DNA of 64,000 bases from contig OZ231127.1 in assembly GCA_965153355.1 (NCBI GenBank), positions 76,942,001 through 77,006,000 on the forward strand, written 5' to 3'. The DNA is from Flaccisagitta enflata. Lineage: Eukaryota > Chaetognatha > Sagittoidea > Aphragmophora. Shown piece after piece: positions 12,006 to 24,658 of the stretch; within the stretch, counting starts at the first letter, position 1, and the number at the start of each line of letters is the position of its first letter. The notes beneath the pieces are model-generated. The model was not told the origin of the DNA. It saw only the letters and a program-made list of their open reading frames with translations, and ran no database searches. The position numbers and the translations under genes were made by a program.

Positions 12006-12564
12006 GAAAATCACAACCAAGATCGGCGGACAAAAAGAGAAAGAAACCACGGTTAACAAAGACAGTGGACAACGACAGTGATGCAAAAACCACCCGCTAA
12101 TGACGATGAAGTAACGTGTGATGGAACAATGGACCGACAGACCCACGGGCAAAGCAAGTAACACCCGATTACCGCGGCTTAAAAATTGAAAGAAGAACGA
12201 GTTCTAAAATCACAGGTCCCAAATATTGATGGTTATATCAAGAAACCATTTGCATAGTGACACATATGGCCACCCCATACCCCAGCGAGAGACGGAGACG
12301 GAATGTTGGGAAGCGGGAATTTTACCTAAAGTTGCACTGCTGCTGACGATCGGTTCCTGAATTTTGATCGACATGAGCAACTTTCTAAATATCAGGGAAC
12401 TTATAGGCCTCTGGCACGCCCTCAAGAGATTCAATATCTTGACAAGTTGCCACAACTAAGAAATCTCTTTTTAAATTAAAGAAAAACCGGTAATGCCAAG
12501 ATTTATCACTATGTATGAAGAAAAAATATTAGTATCCTAGTGCCATTGCGACAATTTAGAATTA

Positions 12565-13169
12565 ACAGGATGTGCAAAAAATTTGGCAAAATTTTGCTAA
12601 GAACAGTTTTAAACTGCTTTCAAATGATTTTTTAAATCAAAATATAACTTTGATATGAGGGTTGCTTAGTTTCATATATGTATTTGCCCACAGGCAGCAA
12701 GAATTCATGAATTGAAATCAATGGAGGGGAGGAAAGGTCCATTTATGGTGGTCCTGGAAAAATAAATTTGGATTAACAAAATGAAATTGATAGTGACTTT
12801 CAAATTGTTTTATTTGATTTTTTACAATTGTTTTGAAGCCAATTTTGAGTCAGAATGACTGTACTGCTTCTATGATGATTACCCCTTGATGAATTGACCA
12901 CTTTCGGATACTGATTTGGATGTAATATTAAGTATAATGATTGATTTCCTCAGCTTTGTTTTACTGGTAAAAATTCTGTGAAACGGGAAAATTTGACCAG
13001 AGCAAAATTCATTCCTTTGCCAACCAAGATCATTCTTATGAAAAACTACACATTCTAACATCTAGTAGAACTAATTAGGAGGCTACACCCCAAATTTTGT
13101 ATTACTGAGCCATCAATAAGTGTGGTTTTTGTGCTTTTATGTTTTTGCCAAATTTTTTGCACATCCTGT
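12565..13169. mobile_element. 605-bp MITE, TIR ACAGGATGTGCAAAAAATTT, TA target
   Basis: A perfect 27-bp TIR at 12565-12591 and 13143-13169, flanked by TA on both sides. No open frame. The same end sequence (GCACATCCTGT) recurs near 41,057-41,068. Confidence 0.9.
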
Positions 13170-13383
13170 TATTAACATGATAATTTCGTTTAGTCATATT
13201 TACAGCTACGGGTAATTCCACAAGATTACAAATGCTGGCGATCAAATGCTAATGCAATATGCAAATCAGTTTAGTGAGAAAGACGCGGTTTACGGCTGCT
13301 TGAGATATTCTTCAAGTCTACAGAGCTAGCCGTGTAAGAGCAGTCCAGAGAGTACTCGACCGGTGTTTACATCTGAAGAAAGT

Positions 13384-13428
<45 letters not shown>

Positions 13429-14355
13429 GGAAAGAGAGAGACAGAGCTGTTTACTTGCACATGCCAATTTCAGGATAAAAGGGTTTCTATTGTACTCCAA
13501 AGCAGTTGCACTGTGGGCCGACCCTTCTCAGTACCTCAGAGGGCACTTCTATGCCAAAAATGGAGAAACAAAAAACGCCAAACCTAATCTTTGAACTATA
13601 TGATTGATATCAACCAGCCATAGAACCCTAACTTAACCGGAAGTTGGTGCCCACTATGTAATCACCCGGACTCTGGCTCTGGAGGCTGTGTGCAAATTTG
13701 TAAAATTTAAAAGTGAAAATAAACAAATATATTAAAAGTTGATGGTTAGTATGTAATAATACCAATCACAATTTTGGCTGATTTTTTCATGGGGGGCTAG
13801 AGCGCTCTAAAATCGCCTGGCGAGGCTTATTTCTTATTAAAAAGGGGGTCAGCAACCTTTTTTTTTTAAACCATAGTACACCCAAACATTAAGATAATAT
13901 TATTAATGAAATTTGAAGAGGAGACCATTAGGTTTCATAATCAGGTTTCCATATATGGGTACCTCTCTTAGTTTTTGCGCAATACTAAAAAATGCAATTT
14001 TTAAAATTCAACGAGTAACTTCCCATTGTAATCCTATGGAAGGGGGAAGAGCAAAAAAACCAGTTTTATTTTTTTTTACCTATGTACACCAGGGACTTAA
14101 GGTACTTTTTTTGGTGAATTTCTACCTTTTGATGATGGCCTACAAGGGACTAGTTTCCATACATGGGTACCTCTCACCATCTTGGAGAAAAAGGACCTTG
14201 CTATTTTCCCGTGTCTCAAAAGGGCAATTTGATATCCAGCTCCATTGGTAATAATCTTTTTCAGCCCTACTACTAGAAAGCAATTGTTTGTTAGGAAAGT
14301 GTAGTCTTGTTGCTAGTTCTTTTGTAGAGTTTACAATGTAAGATGAGATGGTTAA
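13170..14355. other. Unassigned; (GA)n at 13388-13428
   Basis: One GA microsatellite, plus two copies of TTTCCATA(T/C)ATGGGTACCTCT (about 13,945 and 14,155). Nothing else recognised. Confidence 0.5.
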
Positions 14356-14990
14356 TTAAAAAATGGGGGAGGAGGAGGAGGAGGAGGAGGAGGAATAAGT
14401 GGTGGCGGAAACAGCTAATCTCAAGTAAATTGAGCATATGACCTAGCTTTATATATCTTTGAGATGACAGCTAAAACAGGACATTGGTTTTAAAGATAAC
14501 TTGTGGCATTGTATAAAGAAAGAGGAGGAGGAGGGGGAGAGGAAGAGGAGGAGGAGGCGGCGGTGGCAGCAAATTTCCAGTAAATCGAGAATATTGGCTG
14601 TACTTCATACATCTCTAAGATGACAGCTACATTAGGACACTGAAAAAAAATGTTGGACTGTAAGAGGAAAAAGAAAGTGGAGGAGGAGGAGGAGGAGGAG
14701 GAGGAGGAGGAGGAGGAGAGAGGGAAAGACAATCCCCAAGTGAGAAGAGAGAGAGAGGGAGAGAAAGAAAGAGAAAAAGAGAAAGAGAAAGAGAGAAACA
14801 GTAAGAGAGAAACAGACAGAAAAGAAAGAGAAGCAGAAAGAAGAGGAAGAAAGAGAAAATGAAAGCAAGAAAATGAAAGAGAGAAAAAGAGAGATAAAGA
14901 GAAAAAGAGAGAAAAAGTGAAAAAACAGAAAGATAGAGGAAGAGAGAAAGATAGAGAGAGAGAAAGAAAGAGGAAGAGAGAAAGATAGAA

Positions 14991-15032
<42 letters not shown>

Positions 15033-15060
15033 TGAAAAGAAAGAGCAGAAAAAAGAAGAC
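14356..15060. repeat. ~150-bp tandem units with GGA tracts, then a purine-rich tract
   Basis: Units at about 14,400-14,520 and 14,550-14,670 share TCTNNGATGACAGCTA and each ends in (GGA)n. 14,715-15,050 is GAAAGAGA-type purine repeat. Confidence 0.8.
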
Positions 15061-15117
15061 AAAACCACGTGATTGATGGCAAAAAAAAAAAAAAAAAAAA
15101 CAAAAACCCATTTTTAT

Positions 15118-15530
15118 AGTCTCTAGGGGCCCCTAGGGCCCATAACACCCCAAAATTTTACTTGGTAAAACCTCTATTACATTAACAAAGATAAAATTTA
15201 CACTACACATAAGAATAAAACATGATTTTATGCGAAAAAAGCTTAATATAGCCTAAAAAAACTACTTTTGCGGCCTTTAGGGGCCTTTAGGGGCCCCTAG
15301 GGCCCTTACCACTGGAAATTTTATCTTGCTAGGGCATCTATTACATTAATAGGGTTGATATTTACCATAAATAACCAAAATAGAAAATGAAAACAGTGGA
15401 AAAAAACCTTAAATTCCTTAAAAACATGATTTCCGGCCCCATGGGGCCCTTTGGGGCCCCTGGGGCCCATAAAGCTGGATATTTTTGCTTGTTAGGACTT
15501 TTATTACCTATACAGGGTTCAACTGTGCAA
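15118..15530. repeat. Three ~160-bp tandem units with GGGGCCCCTAGGGCCC
   Basis: Each unit opens with GGGGCC(C) runs, then CTATTACATTAA or a variant, then an A/T-rich stretch. Units begin near 15,118, 15,285 and 15,435. The ~160-bp period recalls the core repeats of pearl-type elements (comparison only). Confidence 0.75.
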
Positions 15531-15612
15531 ACAAAATTAGGTTAGAAGCTTCTGGAGGTTTTGAGAAAGGTTCGCCTAAAAAAGCCCACTGTGAGTTGAT
15601 CTCTGCGATGTC

Positions 15613-15616
<4 letters not shown>

Positions 15617-15675
<59 letters not shown>

Positions 15676-15747
15676 CTCTCTGCACTCTTTATCTATATCT
15701 ATATATATATCTCTCTCTCTCATCTCATAACTCATCTCGTTCTCAGC

Positions 15748-15799
<52 letters not shown>
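15617..15799. repeat. (CT)n and (GA)n in inverted arrangement
   Basis: (CT)n at 15617-15668 and (GA)n at about 15756-15799 can pair across an ~87-nt spacer. Confidence 0.9.
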
Positions 15800-15804
<5 letters not shown>

Positions 15805-16348
15805 CGGTAGAGGGAGGATTCTGTGTCAAGGAGGCGTGTATCGTCATGATAGAACGTTCATCGGGGCTTTGCAAAGGAATGGGCACAACCGGAAAATGCG
15901 CACAGGGACGTAGACGCAGAGAGAGAGAGAGAGAGAGACAAACATACATATGACAGAAAGACAGACACAAACAGAGGCAGTTTAATAAGACACACATAGA
16001 CACAGACACTAACACACACACCCGAACTAACACATGTAGAGGTATATACAAACACACAGACACGCACAAATACATGCATAATCTCACTCACGCACCCAGA
16101 TAAAGAGAGAAATAACAAAGAGAAAGCGCGCAACAGTGAAGTAACGGGGAAACAAAACAATGGAATGCTTTAAGCCTTAATGGAATTGGAAGGCTTTATG
16201 GAATTGAATGCGAACTCGAGGGTGTGGGGGAAGGAGAGGAAGGAGAAAGAAAGTGCGAGGAAGGAGGCGGAGAAGGAGAAGAGGGAGAAGGAAACATTGA
16301 GGGTTGCGATAAAGCGTGGAAACATGGAGAGAGGAAGTGGAATGAAAA
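15800..16348. other. Unassigned; short GA and CA runs
   Basis: A short (GA)n at 15,918-15,937 and CACA-rich sequence to 16,060. No gene. Confidence 0.5.
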
Positions 16349-16484
16349 AAGGCCGGATACACGGCCAATACCAGTTGCGGACGGGTGGGCAGGGGCGTAA
16401 ATGCGCGACTTGTGTTCACGGACGGACCGACGGACGGACGGACGGACAAAGGCCCTTGTAGAGTTGCGTGTCCGCAACTAAAAA
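16349..16484 (-). mobile_element. Family A element
   Basis: AAGGCCGGATACACGGCC, GGGTGGGCAGGGGC, (GGAC)n and AGTTGCGTGTCCGCAACT followed by AAAAA. Full-length for the short subtype. Confidence 0.85.
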
Positions 16485-17935
16485 GGAAAGGCTGGTAAGA
16501 AGAGGGAGAAGGAAGAATGTGAGGTTTAGCATGTGTAAAGAGGGAGCGGAAGGAGGAGAAGGGAGAAGAAAGAGGGAAGCTGAAGAAAGAATAAGTGGAT
16601 AGAGGTTGAAATGTGGTTAAAGGGTGAGTTAGGGAAGGGATGCGGAGTTGCGCGCCACAGGTGCCGCGTGATTTGGCTTGGTTGGGCTTAATTGAACGAA
16701 CGAAGTTTGAATGGCGTGGGATTACGAAACTTGTGAAAGAAAAGGAAAGCTGGAGAAAGAAAGAAAGAAAAGACAAAAGGAACAACGACGGAAAGAACAA
16801 AAGAAAGAAAATGGAATATGGAAGAGAAGGAAATAGAGACAAGCGAGAAATGTGTGAATAAAACGGGACGTAGGATAATGTGAAAGAAAGGGAGAGAAAA
16901 GGAAAAATGAAATGAAAAGAAGGAAAATGAAATGAAATGTGGAAAACAAGATCTAGAATCAAGATGGGTAAGAAGGGGAATGTAAGATGTAATGTAATGT
17001 CATTTTTTCACATATTCAGTGACACATAGACACAGTCACTAATTAGGGGACGTGAAAATAACAAATTAACAAGAAAGATCAAAGTTGAAAGCCATAGCTT
17101 CACATTATCAGGTACTGCGCAACATCTGAGAAAGAAATGGCAGCTTCCAAATTACCAAAACCGCAGAATTCCCTTTAGAGGCCTACAATTCAAAAGCGTC
17201 ATTGGATCCAACATCCGAAAAATATCAAGGCTGAGCTGAGCCGCGCGATGCTGAGTAAAAGAGGCCTCGCCTACTTTCTATCCGTCCTCGCCATCCTGCT
17301 TTAACTATCCGGCCTCAGCCTCGAAACAAGATGAAAAAGCTTTTCGTCCTTAAACCCGCACAGCCAATAACAATTTACTGTCAGCAAAGATGAAAGATAT
17401 CGCGCACACAGAGCGGCTCTCGGAATAGTGAAAGAGAAAGAGAGAGAGAGAGAGATCCAGAGTGACTGAGAGAGAGACATAGTGAGAAAGACAGAAAAAA
17501 AGAGAGACAGAGAAATACAGACAGGGAAAGACAGACAGAAAGACAGAATGAGACAGACAGACAGAATGAGAAAGACCGAGTCAGGGAGACATGCACCCAG
17601 CGAAGTGAGCGAACCGATGGGAAACGGGAAATACAAGAGGGGAAAAATGAAAAAGAGGAGACGAACTTGAAGACAAAGATATTCTATAATTTTTTTCGAG
17701 GAAAAAGTTGCTGAGAAAGAGTTCAGATTTAATCGTAAACTTGAAGTTCCAATTTTCATAATTCCAATATGAATACCTGCCTTCAGCACCCGGCTGTGTA
17801 AACTATGTGTCCGTCTGTATCTATCAGTCTATCTGTACTACTGCGGCGCTCTCTTGCTTTATTTCTTTCTATCTCTCTCTTTTTCTCTCTGGTTCTCACT
17901 CTCTCTAGATCTCTCTCTCCCATTTTTCTCTTTCT
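16485..17935. other. Purine-rich unassigned sequence
   Basis: GAAAG-type low-complexity DNA; GA and GACA runs at 17,425-17,580. No gene. Confidence 0.55.
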
Positions 17936-18510
17936 TTTTGGGCAGCGGCCCCAAAGGGCCGATGTCCTGTAGGACACAGGGGTGAATTTCCAGACGTCCG
18001 TACGTACGTCCGTCCGTACGTACGTTCCCCCCCCGAGGCCCGTCTCAGGCCCCAAATCAGCCCTCTCAGACCCCAAATCAGCCCTCTCAGGCCCCAAGTC
18101 AGCCCTCTCAGACCCAAAATCACCCCTCTCAGGCCCAAAATCAGCTCTTCTAGATCCTAAATTAGCTGACTCAAGCCCAAAATCAGCCCACTAAGGTACT
18201 AGATCAGCCTTGTCAGGCCCAAAATCAACCATTTCAGGCCTGAAATCAGACCTCTCAAACCTAAAATCTATCTCAATTCAGCCCTCAAAATGACCCTCTC
18301 AGGTTCAAATTTGCCCTCATCTCTAATCTCATTACTGTTCTCCAATCAATCAACTCAGTCCTTAAGTGTGCTTTCTCAGGACGTCTGGAGGTTCACCCTT
18401 GTGTCCTACAGGACATCAGCCCTTTAGAGCGCTGCCCTCTCCTCCTTCTTCAGCTAATCACTCCAAAGCAGGGCATCAGGTACCGCTGACCATGTACGAT
18501 CATGGATGAC
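17936..18510 (+). mobile_element. Family B element
   Basis: GGGCAGCGGCCCCAAAGGGC, TGTCCTGTAGGACA, CGTACGTCCGTC repeats, a ~20-bp array (CCCTCTCAGGCCCCAAATCA), the inverted end GTGTCCTACAGGACATC, and the tail GCAGGGCATCAGGTACCGC. Confidence 0.85.
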
Positions 18511-18627
18511 TAGTTCCCTCTTTTTCTTTTTCTTTTTCTTTTTTTTTTTTTCTTTTTTTTTTTTCATTTTTTCATTTTTTCATTTTTTCATTTTTTCATT
18601 TTTTCTTTTTTTCATTTTTTTTTCTTT

Positions 18628-18724
<97 letters not shown>

Positions 18725-18733
18725 TCTCTCTCT
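18511..18733. repeat. T-rich tract, (CT)n and (CACTCT)n
   Basis: (T)n with CATTTTTT repeats to about 18,630, (CT)n to 18,688, then ACTCTC hexamers. Confidence 0.95.
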
Positions 18734-19168
18734 AACATATCCATCCTCAATATTTGTCCACATCGTAATGCCCAGAGAGTGCAGCGTCAACACTGAGGTC
18801 ATTCATCACGAGTGGAAAAAGAGAGAAGAGAAGCGAAATTTGCACCGCTCTTGTAGTTGTGCTTCAAAAAATCGCACATTTTGTGCCAACGACGATAAAT
18901 AGGGCAAATATGGCAGTATCGCTCACGTCCGATTGACCGGGGATTGCGACAAGGTTAAAATCGTTAATAGAGTATCAACTGAATGGACCGATGCAACGGA
19001 CGCATAAGAATAAAGACTATAGATCTTGTCGATAAGCTAACAGGCGGCATAGAAATAGAAGCTCCGCGGAGTATCAACATTCAACTTGTTGTACATCAAC
19101 ACGCAGCACATGAACTAGGAAAAAATTACGGTTATCCCACCGGCTCAGGAGATACGACGCCTTGGTTA
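18734..19168. other. Unassigned sequence
   Basis: Nothing recognised. Confidence 0.5.
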
Positions 19169-19830
<662 letters not shown>

Positions 19831-19924
<94 letters not shown>

Positions 19925-19949
19925 GCTAAGAGGTTCTCATTTCTAGTTG

Positions 19950-20040
<91 letters not shown>
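19831..20040. repeat. (CT)45 and (GA)44 facing each other
   Basis: A 91-nt CT tract and an 88-nt GA tract separated by 31 nt. They are perfectly complementary and could form a very long hairpin or a triplex. Confidence 0.97.
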
Positions 20041-20044
<4 letters not shown>

Positions 20045-20361
20045 GCCAGACAAACGCAAAAGGACAAGATAGAGACCGGAAGAGGTGTAAAAGCCTCCAT
20101 CAGGATTTTGCAACTAGTCGAGTCTTGAAGTCGCATGCAGGAGTGGGCAGTATCAGTGATGCAGAAGTATAGAAGAGAATAATACAAAGAATGACTGATT
20201 ACTTGAGAGTGCGCAGAGCACGTTAACATCGACGGACGGAAACAGCAGATGACGAAGCGCCAACCGGTTGAAATATTTGGGGGCTTCGCATAGCAAAAAA
20301 TTTGATTTTCTTCTCGTCCCGCTAACCCAATACGGAGTGAAAGAAAAAATAAGGATGACAG

Positions 20362-20703
20362 TTTTCCTTTTTTCAAAATTCCTTCATCTTCCGTTTTTGT
20401 TTTGGCCTTAAAGTTTCCTCAGATTTCCCAGAATTCAGCAAAATCCTGTGTAGTCTTGTTACAAAAGGAACAATTGTTAGTTTTAGAAAATCCTGATTAT
20501 TATAAAAATAAATTAAATTATCACAACATAAGTTACAAAAGAGCTCGTGAAAAGGCAAATTAACAATTCCTTAAAGAGCAGAAATTTGTAAAAGCTAATT
20601 TAAAAAAGATCAGCATCTTTTTCTATCCCACTGCAATATACAAATTAGGCTCTCAAAAACAATTTTCCAGAAAACGGAAGATGAATGATTTTTTATAAAA
20701 AAA
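20362..20703. mobile_element. Fold-back repeat related to the 23.8-kb element
   Basis: TTCATCTTCCGTTTTTG at 20,382 is inverted at 20,668-20,685 (GAAAACGGAAGATGAATG). The same motif forms the arms of the 23,764-24,278 element. Confidence 0.6.
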
Positions 20704-21044
20704 AATGGTTAGGGTCCTAAAATTGGCCACTCCACATTAAGTCAAGAGGATGAAAAGAAATAAGCAACTTTTGCTATGTGAAGCACCCAATTGGAATATA
20801 TTCATTTCGCTTCGCTTCAGCCGAGCAGAGTCATCAGTTTTCGCATTGAAAAGAGGTTTAATCGTAATTTCTCGGTTATCCAGACTGGGTCCAGACCAGA
20901 GAGAGGTCGCTTGAGGTCACCATGATCCCCATTTCATGATCCAGGAATTCTGCGCTCTCATCGGGGCTAAAACAAAGTTGGTCACGCGGATCCGGAGTAA
21001 CTAATTTCATTGGTCGAATGGGGAGAGAAGAGAGGTGGGGTGGG

Positions 21045-21190
21045 AGTGGGATAAAGTGGCGTTGGGTGATTCTTTTCAGGGCAGGGTAGGGTTTGATGGA
21101 TTGTGCAGACACTAAGATAGCCCGAGTGGGATAAAGTGGCGTAAGGTGGTTATTTCCATCAAGGTGGGATATGATGAGACTAGGGTAAGC
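21045..21190. repeat. Two ~80-bp units related to the 71-bp array of MORC intron 7
   Basis: GAGTGGGATAAAGTGGCGT occurs twice about 80 bp apart, each followed by TNATTN..CA.GG(G/T)NGGG. The corresponding motif in the intron 7 array is GCGGGATAAAGTGTCGTTAG. Confidence 0.65.
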
Positions 21191-21488
21191 AATTGGAACA
21201 GGGAGAGGACAGAGGTAAGAGGTAGGACAGAGGTAGGACGGAGAATTCTTCCGTGAAGTTGACCAGAAAAACAATAGAGGCAAAATTTCCGATTCTTTTA
21301 TTTGAAGCGAATTAGAAGTCAAATAGAGAAAGACAATACAATGTTGGAAACACCAACTGGCCGTAGCCAAAAATCGTTGCTCGCGTGGGAACGGAGAGGA
21401 GCGTATGCAGTCACAGTGGTGCATGGCCGTGCACAACCATTAACTGATATACTGTTGCTAATCTCCAAACTGTGTGCGTAGGCACTTG

Positions 21489-21818
<330 letters not shown>

Positions 21819-22070
21819 CGGTTGTGCCTGAGCGTGCGTGATTGTGTGTGTGCGAGTGTTTACGATTTAGTGTGTACATGTGTTCGACGCGTCATTTACG
21901 CAAGTGTGTGCATCTTAAGAGATTCATTCTTTTCAATCGTTTCATCGTCCTCAGGCAAAAAAGATATGGTTGCTTGTTTATTGGCACCGCCAGCAAAGAC
22001 GATGAGTAGGATGGCCTTTTCAAACGCACGCCAATGAGCAATCCATAAATTCATTACCTTTCCATTTACC

Positions 22071-22073
<3 letters not shown>

Positions 22074-22128
<55 letters not shown>

Positions 22129-22464
22129 ATGTGAACGCGCTCCCTCGCTCGCTTGCTCATTTCCCTCCATAGCCTTTCTATGTGCGTGATTCAAAACAGT
22201 CTCTATCTGTTTGTGTCTCTGTTTGTGTCTTTGTCTGTCTGTCGGTCTGTCTTTCTCTCTCTCTTTCTCTTTCTGTCTCTGTCTCTGTCACTCTCTCTCT
22301 CTCTGTCTCTCTCTCTGTGTCTCTGTCACTCTCACTCTCACGCTCTCTCTCTCTCGCTCTCGCTCTCGCTCTCTCTCTCCAAAATGTGAACGCGCTCCCT
22401 GGCTCGCTCGCTCATTTCTCTCCATTGTCTTTCTATGTGCGTGTTTCAAAACTGTCTATCTGTT

Positions 22465-22540
<76 letters not shown>
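22074..22540. repeat. (CT)n arrays within a ~255-bp tandem duplication
   Basis: The block GTGAACGCGCTCCCT...TTCTATGTGCGTG..TCAAAAC..TCTATCTGTTTG occurs at 22,130-22,215 and 22,385-22,470, each following a CT array; a third CT array ends at 22,538. Confidence 0.9.
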
Positions 22541-22544
<4 letters not shown>

Positions 22545-23763
22545 AAAGTTGAATGTTCTCTCTTTCCATTTCTCTCGATTTTTTTCGATTCAATTGCGTG
22601 AGTTTTACAATAGAAAACGAAACTATTCAAAAGTCGTCTTTGATTCATGATTTGAGGCGAACAGACTCTGAACGCGAACGTAGTCTAGTCTGTCCGCCCT
22701 TTACGTGGTCTGTCCGCCCTGAACGTGGTCTGTCCGTCCTTGAAGTGGTCTGTCTGTCCGTAATTTGCAAAAAAGTGAAGCCTGAAATAAATGCAATGAA
22801 ATGACTGTTTTCAGTACTCACGTATTTGCTTGTGCAATAATCCAATTTTGATTTTATTTGTGAGTAGAGTAATCCATAAGAGATTTTACTTTTCGACCGG
22901 CGATGTTAATCCATTCTTTTATCGACTTCAATTACGATCAATGTACTGATTCACAAGTATGTTTCGTATGCGTCCTTTGTTTTGTTTTGTTTGTTTTTGT
23001 TTCAAGACGGAAAAATTCATGCCATATGAAATTATTCCTTTTTTTGACATAGACGATTGCAAATTTCGGAGGACAGATGTAAAATTCCACTTTTAAATCA
23101 ATTGTAAACGCACCATTAGTATTTCGATGGTTTTGATGAGAAGAACGACTATTCAACTCGCTAGAACGTAGATGTAGGTTATGATGGAGTTGATTAAATA
23201 AAACAAAATCTTGCGAAAAATTGTAGATAACTCGTAGATAGCTTTGTTTTAAACAATAAGGTCATGAGACGCGCGCGAGTTGAGTAAAAAAAAATTCGTG
23301 GAAAATTCGCGTAAAACTTAGCCGGTCTTTTTTTTTTCTTGGTTTTCCTCTCTTTTGCTTTCGCTTTTCTTCTTTTTCTTCTTGTCAGCTGATTTCTCTC
23401 GCTTTCCTAAGCGCAGAGAAAAAGGAGAAGGACCAAAACGAATCCATTCACGTTCAGTGGAAATGGGAAAAACCGCGGGACGAATATGGATGACGTCGAT
23501 GACGACGATGGTGACGACGATGGTGACGACGATGGTGACGGCGTGACGACGACGGCTGTTGTTGGGACGACGACCGTGGTGAAGATGACGACGACGACGA
23601 CGATGGAAGCGTCTATGCGAACTTGAATATGAAGGGGCGCGTATATCAGACGTTGTCAGACGTCAATTTGACCTTCGCGGGTAGAATTAAGGGATTGCAA
23701 GTGCAAGTGGCAACACGTTCGGTTTCACGTCACTGAATAGAATGAAACCATGGCATGGGAGAG
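22541..23763. other. Unassigned; GACGAT-type tract at 23,490-23,610
   Basis: A short 22-bp repeat (GTGGTCTGTCCGCCCT, 22,690-22,755) and a GAC/GAT triplet run. No gene. Confidence 0.55.
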
Positions 23764-24278
23764 TCGGGTGTGTCAATATGCAAAAGGTTTTATGATGAGA
23801 CCATCAACATCAGACAGCATTAAATAGTAAATATTAAGACATTTAGCGTTTTTATTTTGTCAAATTTCATTCATCTTCCATTTTTTTCAAAACCGCTTTT
23901 TAGCCGCTAATTTGTATATTGCTGTGTTAATGATGCTGTATCAGCATTATTGCTCAGGAACATAATCAAGTTTACACATATAAATATCTAAGTGCTAATT
24001 TTAGTTTTAACTGAGTAAATGTTGTTCATTTATCACAAAATCTATAAAAAGAGACAAAAGCCAATCTTTTCTGTAGATTCATGTGTCTTATTTTCACCAA
24101 ATCTGAGTGCAGATACTGGAAGTATATATATTTTTGTCAATCTTTTCTTGCGCTAAAAAAACGGAAGATGAATGAAATTTGAAAAAACAAAAACGCTAAA
24201 TGTCTTAGAATTCTTTTGTTTACATTCCCTAATGTCGATGATCTGATCAAAAATACTTTTGCATATTGACACACCCGA
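23764..24278. mobile_element. 515-bp Mutator-like MITE with exact 9-bp target duplication
   Basis: ATGGGAGAG flanks both ends (23755-23763 and 24279-24287). The element begins TCGGGTGTGTCAATATGCAA and ends with its exact complement. The arms extend ~130 bp and include TAAGACATTTAGCG and TTTCATTCATCTTCC on each side. Long TIRs with a 9-bp duplication are typical of Mutator-like elements. Confidence 0.9.
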
Positions 24279-24379
24279 ATGGGAGAGCTATTAATTTTAA
24301 CAAGCAATTCTAACAATTTTAACAAGTTTAACAATTTGGTAGGTCGACTGAGACATGGATGTATGGGAGCTCCATGGTC

Positions 24380-24434
24380 TGAGATGCCTCTGAGATGCCT
24401 CTGAGATGCCTCTGAGATGCCTCTGAGATGCCTG
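24380..24434. repeat. 11-bp repeat CTGAGATGCCT, five copies
   Basis: Perfect short tandem array. Confidence 0.95.
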
Positions 24435-24542
24435 TATGGCATTTATGGCCCGCAGAGTGCTGCGCCCCCAGCGCATGGGATCCAAACCCGATCCTCGTGA
24501 TCAAAAATGAATCTTGAATAAAAGATAACAAAAATAACAGCG

Positions 24543-24658
<116 letters not shown>

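Noticed and set aside
20876-21436. 186-codon minus-strand open frame
   Set aside because: No recognisable domain; it crosses the ~80-bp repeat units and has no supporting splice structure.
24425-24505. tRNA-like B-box motif (GGTTTGGATCCC on the minus strand)
   Set aside because: No cloverleaf, A box or terminator could be assembled around it.
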